This document shows, in pieces, positions 56,801-64,000 of a stretch of 64,000 bases of DNA. The stretch's first letter is position 1, and each line of letters opens with the position of its first letter. Below the pieces are notes generated by a model. It did not search any database, had not been told where the DNA came from, and was given only the letters and a program-made list of their open reading frames with translations. A program made the translations under genes and the position numbers. The stretch lies in assembly GCA_003342815.1 (NCBI GenBank), contig PTEX01000003.1:6675430-6739429 (forward strand). The letters run 5' to 3'. This DNA comes from Eudromia elegans (taxonomy: Eukaryota; Chordata; Aves; Tinamiformes; Tinamidae).

Positions 56801-59800
56801 GGTAGCAGCCTGACTCCCTTCTGGGTTTTTCTCTCCTGAAATAAAATGGCACGGCTGCTGGGGAAGCATTGCTTAGGGGGTTGCAACACAGGCGAAGGAG
56901 ATGTGTGAGACAGGCCTGAAGCAGCAGGTCAGAAAAATGGCCATACCGTGCAATGGGAAATCGCAGAACCGAGACACAAGTTGCAGGGCCAGCATTTGCA
57001 GCCTAGTTGTTCCTGTGACACGTGAGGCTGTTATGCCTGAATGCAGTACATTTCGGTGTGAATTGTATCGTGCAATACTGAAGCCAAGGCATCTGCCCAC
57101 AGGCAGAAGGGACTGCAGTTCCACTCTAACGTGCTGGCCTAAAGCAAACCTACAGATCCCAGGATGCTGCTGCATCTGGGATGGGACGTCTTGGGGCTTG
57201 TCCCTGAAAGCTGGCAGAGAAGAGCTTTCCTCGTTGGCCATCATTGCAGCCTGACAGTGTCATCATGCCATGCCCTCTCTCACTCATCTGCTTCTTCTAG
57301 TGCTGGCATGGGTCCCAAACTCTGTTCAACCCCGATGGCTCCCCCCACCGCCGGCCAGCTACTCCCTTCTTATAAGATGCGATTCCTGTTTGTGGTGGGC
57401 TGAGGTGAAGGAGTTATATGAGGTGACCAGAAGCCTCCAGGCTCAGTATAGGCCATGCTGACAGCTCTGCCCTACAAGGCTAGGTCTGAGTTGCCTTTGT
57501 GCACTGCACGTGGGCAACGATGAAGTGGGGCAGAGACCTGCCAGTGTTGCACAAGATTGCTACTTGAGTGTCATAGCACGATGGATCCGGCAATGGTCAT
57601 GGCTTTAATGGATGGGAAAGGCCCATCTCATGGCAGAAGAGCCTGGGAGCTCATTCATCAGGGATCCTCTCTAGCTGTGCTTCTAGGGGCAATTTCTTTC
57701 ACTGTGGACCATCATTTATCCTCTGAAAAAAAAAGGAAGACTTAAAGCAAACCTTTCCAGCCAGTGCTTAATTTGATGTTTATAGATTTTTAATTCACCC
57801 AGGAAGAGGATTTGTGTTTCTAAAAGCTTGTCTGTTTTTTTTCAAGCTTTATCAGTTGTCTAATACCAGCTGTTACCTTTCCCAGAGAGCCTGGACTCAA
57901 AGTCAACAGAGACTTAGCAAAACAACAGTGATCTCTATGCTCACAGTGTATGCCCCTGCTTGCCTGCGTAGTGCCAGTTCTTGCTTTGCAGAACAGATTT
58001 TGGCAGCAAGCATCCTTTGTCTTATTTGCTGGCAAATCATCTTGGTCTGCAGCAGGGCAGGGAGGTAAACCAGCCAAGGAGGGAGAGCAGGTAAAAGGGC
58101 GGTTCAGCGGGAGCGTCCCTTGGGGGGTTAGCTCTTTTACCACCGCATTTGGCAGGAGCGCGGCTCTGCAGAGGCGCTGCGGGAAGCCGCCTCCTCCCCG
58201 CGCGGGCGGCAGCTGGCCTCTGCACCTGTTTAATAATGCAGGTTCCCCAAGGCAGCGGAGCGCTTGCGCCTGCTTTGTGCCCGTGGTTTTGTGCAAAGCC
58301 TCCCGCCTGGCCTTTTTGCCAGTGCCATTTAGGAGCATGGAAACTTGCAGGTGGGATGAGGCTCGGAAAACCATGCCGGACGCTGAGGAGCGGGGAAAGT
58401 ATTCTCTCAGGCCATCGTATGACCCCACTGGAGCAATGTGATCCAGCTTTAGCTGTTCTAATCAGATTAGCTGGGGCCCCTTACCCCTGCCATCTTATTT
58501 CAGGAAAAAAAAAAACAACAAAACCTTTCACAGTGCCTGGTTGGGGCAGTTCAGTCCAGAGGAGCTGGATCCAAATGAAAAATAGCAACACTGCCTTTTC
58601 CTTTTTATTCTTTTCTTTTGTAGCCAGCATGCAGTTTACAGCTTCTTATCTATCATTCCTGTAGGCAGAATAATCAATAATGAATAATAAATGAAGATTT
58701 CGACAGCATGGTAAAATCTTTGTCTCTCTGACAAATGCAAAGTGCTTTGGCTGAGGTACTTAAGAGATGCTCAGTCATCCAGATGGACTTAGGCTGCCGC
58801 ATTGCTTCTCTGCTTCACCCTGACTTTGCGGCAGGAGGAGCTTGTTTTATTACAAAGCTGTTTTATTATAAAGCTGACTACTAACAGCCTTCCTGTCTTC
58901 CCACTGCTTGATCTCTGAAGGAAACTGACTGGCTCTGTGAGGGAGAGACAGATAAAGGCAAATTAACTATATGGGGCTGCACAAATCCTTGGAACTGTAC
59001 TGCAGTGTAAGAGGAAGTTTTAGTAGAAACTGAGCACCTTCCAAAGCCTGAAAACTTTAACCAGTGACAGGTTTTGTCCTGAGGAGCTCAGCTGCTGGAC
59101 ACAGTGAAAAGCAGCAAGATGCCCCTCTGGCAAACCTCTGCAGACCTACCTGAGGGCTCTCCCTGTGCTCAGCTGCTCACAAGGCTCTGAAGCCCCTTAG
59201 GGGTTCAAAAGCAGCATCTGAAAACTCCTTGTTTGCTGCTTCTGCTCCTCCTCCCCCCTCTTTGAAACGTGTCCTTGAGTAAGTTAATTGCCACCCTTTC
59301 CCAGCAGGTGACAAGATCCCTCCCCTGTTAGCATCTTAGGGGAATACTGGCAACTGCCCAAGAAGTAGCCAAAGACTTTGAACATCCTCAAGGTTTTGAA
59401 CTTGCGTTGTCCTCTTGGCACCCGTGACTTGAATATAGTCTGGAACTGATTAACTTGGTGGCTTCGATCTCTGGAAGGGAATGTTCTTCCTGCAGTTAAA
59501 TATTCACTCATCATTGTACACGGACCAGACATTATAGAGGCTGGGGCTGCACTTATGTTTTCTGTCCATGAAGTGGAAGAAGCATCCTCCAATAGTTCCG
59601 TGTAGCCACTTCCATCTTCCACAATAGCCTAGCATCCAGATGAAGTTGTGCTCATCTACCTTAACCACTCAAGCATCATTCTCCAAGCTGTTGGCTGGGG
59701 CATTTGCAGCTTGTGCTTGTGCTGTGAGAAGTTCACACCGCGCACCAGGCACATGCTTTCGTTCCAAAGTACAGCAGAGAACTGCATGCGTCGTGTTTCT

Positions 59801-62512
59801 GTAAATCACATGTCTCCGGCACTTACTTACAAACTCCTTTGCATAGCAGTGCTTTGGGAGCAGTACAGCTTCCCCGTTGCAGCCTGCCGCCTCCGGAGGG
59901 ACCATCATTTCTGAGGAAACATCACAAGGCAGTGCTTAAAATGGGGAAGTGTGAAGCACAATGATGAACTTGGAGAAATGCCACACTATCCCCAGCTTCC
60001 CTCCTGCTCCCGCCTGCAGTAGACGCTAGTGTGTTTGCTTTTGACATGCCTGTATAGGTGATGGGTCTGCTCCACTGCTGCCCACCATCAGACTGGGACG
60101 TAGAGAGATTCAGAACATGTGGAGGAAGAAGAGCAGGCAAGGCTGCCACGGATGCCTTTCCTGTGAGCAGCAGAAAAGCTGTACAGATCGCTGAGGGCTC
60201 CCACTTGTGGGGCAACCGCAGCAGCCCTTTCAGCAGGGGCTGTGCTCAGCCCTGCTTGTGGTACGTCAGCAAGAGCTGCACGCCAGCCCCAGGAGCGTAT
60301 CCAGCCCATCAGGCACTTCTGGGACTCCACAGGCTTGTGCTGCTGGGTCAATGCTTGGGGAGGGAAGGGAGAGGCCAGGGAGGTGCGGTGGCTCCACGCA
60401 GCGCTGAGCAAACACAGCCGTGATTGCCTGGCAACTGCCACCTGCCTGGGAAGAGGAGCAGTCCCTGACCCTAGAGATGACTGTGTCCCTGCCACCTCTC
60501 TGGGGACAAGGAGTCTCCTGTTTCCTCTGGCTCAAGCACGAGACTATTTTTTGGGTTTTTTTTTTCCCTCTTCTCCATGGTGCTCTGCTGTTTGCTTGCC
60601 ATTTCAGGCACCAGTGACAACAACAACAAAAAAATTCCACTGTACTCAGTTAATCCATAGGAAAATCCCACATCGGCACATAAAAGGTGGAGACTGTGCT
60701 CACGCATTTTCCCCCAAGGGCCTTGGGCAATGGAAATTTTCTCAAGCTCCATTAATTAACTAAATAGATGAGCAGTTATGTAAGGTCACGTGAGTGAAGT
60801 GGTTGGGCTTTGGTCAATGAAAGAGTTAGTCACACACCATTGAGCTCGATGGGCTGGGGAGGATCTGTTGAGACAGTTCTGCTTGTGCAAGGACTGGAAA
60901 GGGAGAATTTTTGCTGTGATTTTTTTGCTTGGTCCCTGTAGCTTTACAGACTGGGCTCTGCTCAAGATATGGGCTGGTGTGTTAAGCTAAAGCAGGTGAG
61001 AGTCCTTCTCCTTGATCACTCACCTCCACTCTGAAGGACTTGCACAACCGGGCAGTTTGTGCCATTGCTCTTGGGGTACAATTTCTCAGTTGTACCCCTA
61101 TCCTATCCCTCCTGCCCCCCTATTCTCCAACAAGTCAGTGCACTCCGAGGTTCTCCGGGTAGCGTGTGAATGGAATACGGCAGGACGATTCAGTGGTAGC
61201 AGAGCAAATGAAACCTGCATTAGAGATCTCAAGACCAACGAAGACTGTGGGTTGGGAGGGGGAAGAGTTTTCAAGGCTTTCCTCTGAAACTTGCCAGTTC
61301 CTATAGCTTGTTCCTGGTTTGGACTGCTGTGTCTCCCACTTCGGTCTGATGAGTCGAAGATTACACCATATCTTCAGGGATGACTGGAGGAGAAGGCAAG
61401 GCTGTGGCTGGATCAGCACCTCAGTTCCCACGTTAGGCATGGTCCACAGTACTATGATCCAGTTTGTCCCTGGTTCTTGTTCTTTACTTGAGGGAGCTCA
61501 GTGAAAAGTCCTTCAGGACCCTGAGTTTTGGGTTACCTTGATCTTTAGCTATATTTAGCGTCTGTTTTGAGGCTTCCAAAACTAACCCTTGGACAGGGAC
61601 ATCTTGCAGAAAACGATTAAACCTGCTTTTCTCTCTTTTGCTCTGATCCCTGGATGCTGAATAACCAGCTCTGATCTGCTCGTGTACTTTCACCTAGCCA
61701 ACAGTTCCTTGAAGGACGCCGGGCTAGCTGGGCAGCAGGGCTTGGCTGGGAGCCTCCACGAGCCTCCACGAGTTGTGGAGAGGTGGTTTCCTGGCACTGA
61801 TGACCACAGAGGGTGCAGGAAGCCCCCACAGGAAACCAGCACAGGGCAGCTCAGGAGAATGGGGGTGCCAACGTGCGCCTGCAGAACCGCCTTGTGCCAG
61901 AGGCCTGGAAGTACGTGGGAGCTGTGTAAAACCATGTAAGCCAAAGTCCTTCCCACGTTCTCTGGTCTAGCCCGGGTGAGCTGAGGTTGGGCAGCCCTGG
62001 AGATCTGCTTGAGGAGATGCTGGGCCAGACGGGCTCCCTGTGCCCAGCTGCTGCGGAGGGCCCTGCGCGGGACCCCCGCGGGCGCCCCTCGCGTGCGGCG
62101 CTGCACGGTGCGGGCTGCGTTCCCGGCAGAAGAGCAGCTGCCGGGCGCAGCAGGTGCTTTCCACAAGGAGTCACATTTCGGCCCACGAGGCACCCGCGGG
62201 AACAGCAAATTGGACACCCCTTAAAATAGACAGAGATACGGCAGCTGAGTTCAGGTCATAGGGCGTGTGCTGACACCCCGGGCATTCATTTCCACCAAAG
62301 TAAAGCTTTCTGCTTCAGGTTTAGGTGTGTTTTGTAGCCAAATTCCTTTCTGTTTGTTGTATTTTGCTCTACTGTGCCAGGGAAAAGGGGAAACGGAGTC
62401 ACCCTATCCTCAAGATTCCAGATGTTGAGAAAAATCTACATATCTTTAGTTGGGATTAAAATAAATGTAGTTTCTAAGATTTCAGAGAACTGATATTTTA
62501 TTGGGGGAAAAC

Positions 62513-62657
62513 TTATTTTATTTTATTTTATTTTATTTTATTTTATTTTATTTTATTTTATTTTATTTTATTTTATTTTATTTTATTTTATTTTATTTTA
62601 TTTTATTNTTTTATTTTATTTTATTTTATTTTATTTTATTTTTTTTTTTTATTTTTT
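62513..62657. repeat. (TTTTA)n pentanucleotide microsatellite
   Basis: About 25 tandem TTTTA units with one N at 62607, ending in a T-run. Likely variable in length. Confidence 0.97.
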
Positions 62658-64000
62658 TCTGTTTGGATTAAAATATTTCTATAATAATTCTATTTTTTTT
62701 TTCTTAAGCAATATTAAGATTCATTAGATTTTGGGTCTTTGAGGCCATTCCTGGTGCTTTCGGACCCAGGCAGGGGTAGATTGCAAGGCAGGATTTTTCA
62801 AGGTGGCATCAAGGAGTTGAACGTCTCTTGCCTTCCTTTTTTGATTCTTGCCACATAGTTTGCTGTACAGAGTTACGCGCAGTGCACGCAGTGTACACAG
62901 AGTTCAAAGCACTGTTGGGGTAATGGTCTGTAGGTGGGAAGATACGCATATAAGTACCAGAGCCTTTTAATGTTGCTGAGGAATAAATTCAAATGCTGGC
63001 AAAGGGAGGTGCGGCAGGGCTCAAAGTAAGAGTGTGGAAGAAGGAGAAATCACCTTTTTGCTCCTAACTGCTCAGCTTGTGCTTGGCTCCACAGACACCA
63101 CTCTCTTTCTGCCTTGTGAGTCTGCTGGAACGTGAAGCACCAGGCGACTGTGCGGGTTAATTATTAAGCAAAACGGTATCATTATTCCCCATGCCACCAC
63201 TGTTCCTCACATAAATCTCTTTCAGGGTAGAAAAATGATCCTGTGCAATGGGAACAAAGAAACCTGCCTGGGGTGACCGGATTTGCCTCTGCTGGAGAGC
63301 TTGCTTTCGCTTCACCTCTTTCGAGCTACAAGAGCAACGTGGTTGGCCTTCGTAGAGATGAAGTTGGGAAAAGACAGATGCAAACCGTAAAGAGAAAACG
63401 GTGACTCTAATTTCCATGAATAGCCTCCGCAAGCGGTTAACCTGGGTCCAGCGCCATTTCCTTATCAGCGAATATACTTCTAATAGCAACATTTCAGAGT
63501 CCAGAAGGGACTATTTTAAAGTTACCTTTGGCATTTCAAGGCAATTTCCACTGAGACTCCTGGACCTCAAGATGAAATATTAACTCCTGGCCGGGGTGCA
63601 GGGCCCCAGCAGGCTGTATAGCAGCAGCACGGATGAGGAGACGTGCTCGGGGCTAGGGCGAGAGCAGAGCTCACACCTGCCCGTGGGCTGCGCGTGGGCA
63701 CTGGCTGAGGTGGGGGAGCAGTAGGGGGTCAAGGGCTCCATGGGGTTCGGGCTTTTCTTAGCCTTTTGGGCTCCCATTTGCAGTGTGGTATGCAGGTGCT
63801 TGCATTCCTGTGTGGCAGCAGCTCCCTGAGCCATGGCCTTCCCTGCTCCCTGGAGCAGCCCCGTGCTCTGGCAGGCAGCCGGGTGCATGATGGAGGCGTG
63901 ACACTCTCCCTTCCCGTGCTGGCGGTGCCAAGCCGAGTGACCCTCCGCTGCTGTGCTCAGTGGGGACAAATGTCTTGTGCATGGTGCCCTCTCCCTTCGC

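Larger units (their letters stand above)
46871..64000. other. Region without a supported gene
   Basis: About 17 kb. Open frames reach 235 codons, but only in GC-rich patches (about 54900-55400, 58100-58400 and 62000-62200), often overlapping on both strands and without domains. No exon of ATP1A1, IGSF3 or CD2, the genes near CD58 in mammals, was recognised. One CR1 (50803) and three simple repeats are listed separately. Confidence 0.55.

Noticed and set aside
1..64000. CRISPR arrays, operons, riboswitches, tRNA or rRNA genes, retroviral LTRs
   Set aside because: None seen by eye; the sequence is vertebrate nuclear DNA with introns and CR1 repeats. A tRNA or LTR scan could still find something diverged.

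Overview
The window looks like a piece of a bird chromosome. Almost all interspersed repeats are CR1 LINEs, including a 2.2-kb copy with a nearly complete reverse-transcriptase frame and many 3' end fragments with the tandem ATTCTGTG-type tail. No L1 or Alu-type repeats are apparent. The two genes I can support are vertebrate genes with ordinary GT-AG introns. Most other open frames are noise or CR1 remnants.

Left part (about 1-15.5 kb, minus strand): PLA1A, phosphatidylserine-specific phospholipase A1, a secreted lipase. Ten coding exons can be joined in frame from the ATG at 15511 to a donor at 411. The signal peptide, nucleophile Ser166, Asp190, His260 and the short 12-residue lid are all present. 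The last short exon is not recognisable here and probably lies beyond the left edge. A near-perfect HNF1-type palindrome lies 86 bp upstream of the ATG.

Middle (15.5-20.3 kb): a short intergenic region between two divergently transcribed genes. It ends in a CpG-rich promoter that runs into a 397-base assembly gap.

Centre (20.3-44.2 kb, plus strand): a CD2-family cell-surface Ig protein, best identified as CD58 (LFA-3). Eleven coding exons joined by phase-1 introns give a complete 365-codon frame: signal peptide, a V-like domain without the canonical disulfide, a C2 domain with four cysteines, one transmembrane helix and an unusually long (about 132 residue) acidic, tyrosine-free tail. Two of the tail exons (A and B) have been tandemly duplicated as an approximately 0.88-kb genomic unit, giving A-B-A'-B'. 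A 1.03-kb CR1 element later landed in the second copy. All eight base differences between the two copies of the coding exons change the amino acid.

Right part (44.2-64 kb): the likely CD58 3' UTR, then about 18 kb with no gene I can support. It holds CR1 fragments, microsatellites, three GC-rich patches and an AT-rich block resembling a regulatory element.

In human, PLA1A is at 3q13.33 next to ADPRH and CD80, while CD58 is at 1p13 near ATP1A1, IGSF3 and CD2. Finding the two head to head here is therefore a synteny junction worth checking in other birds and reptiles.
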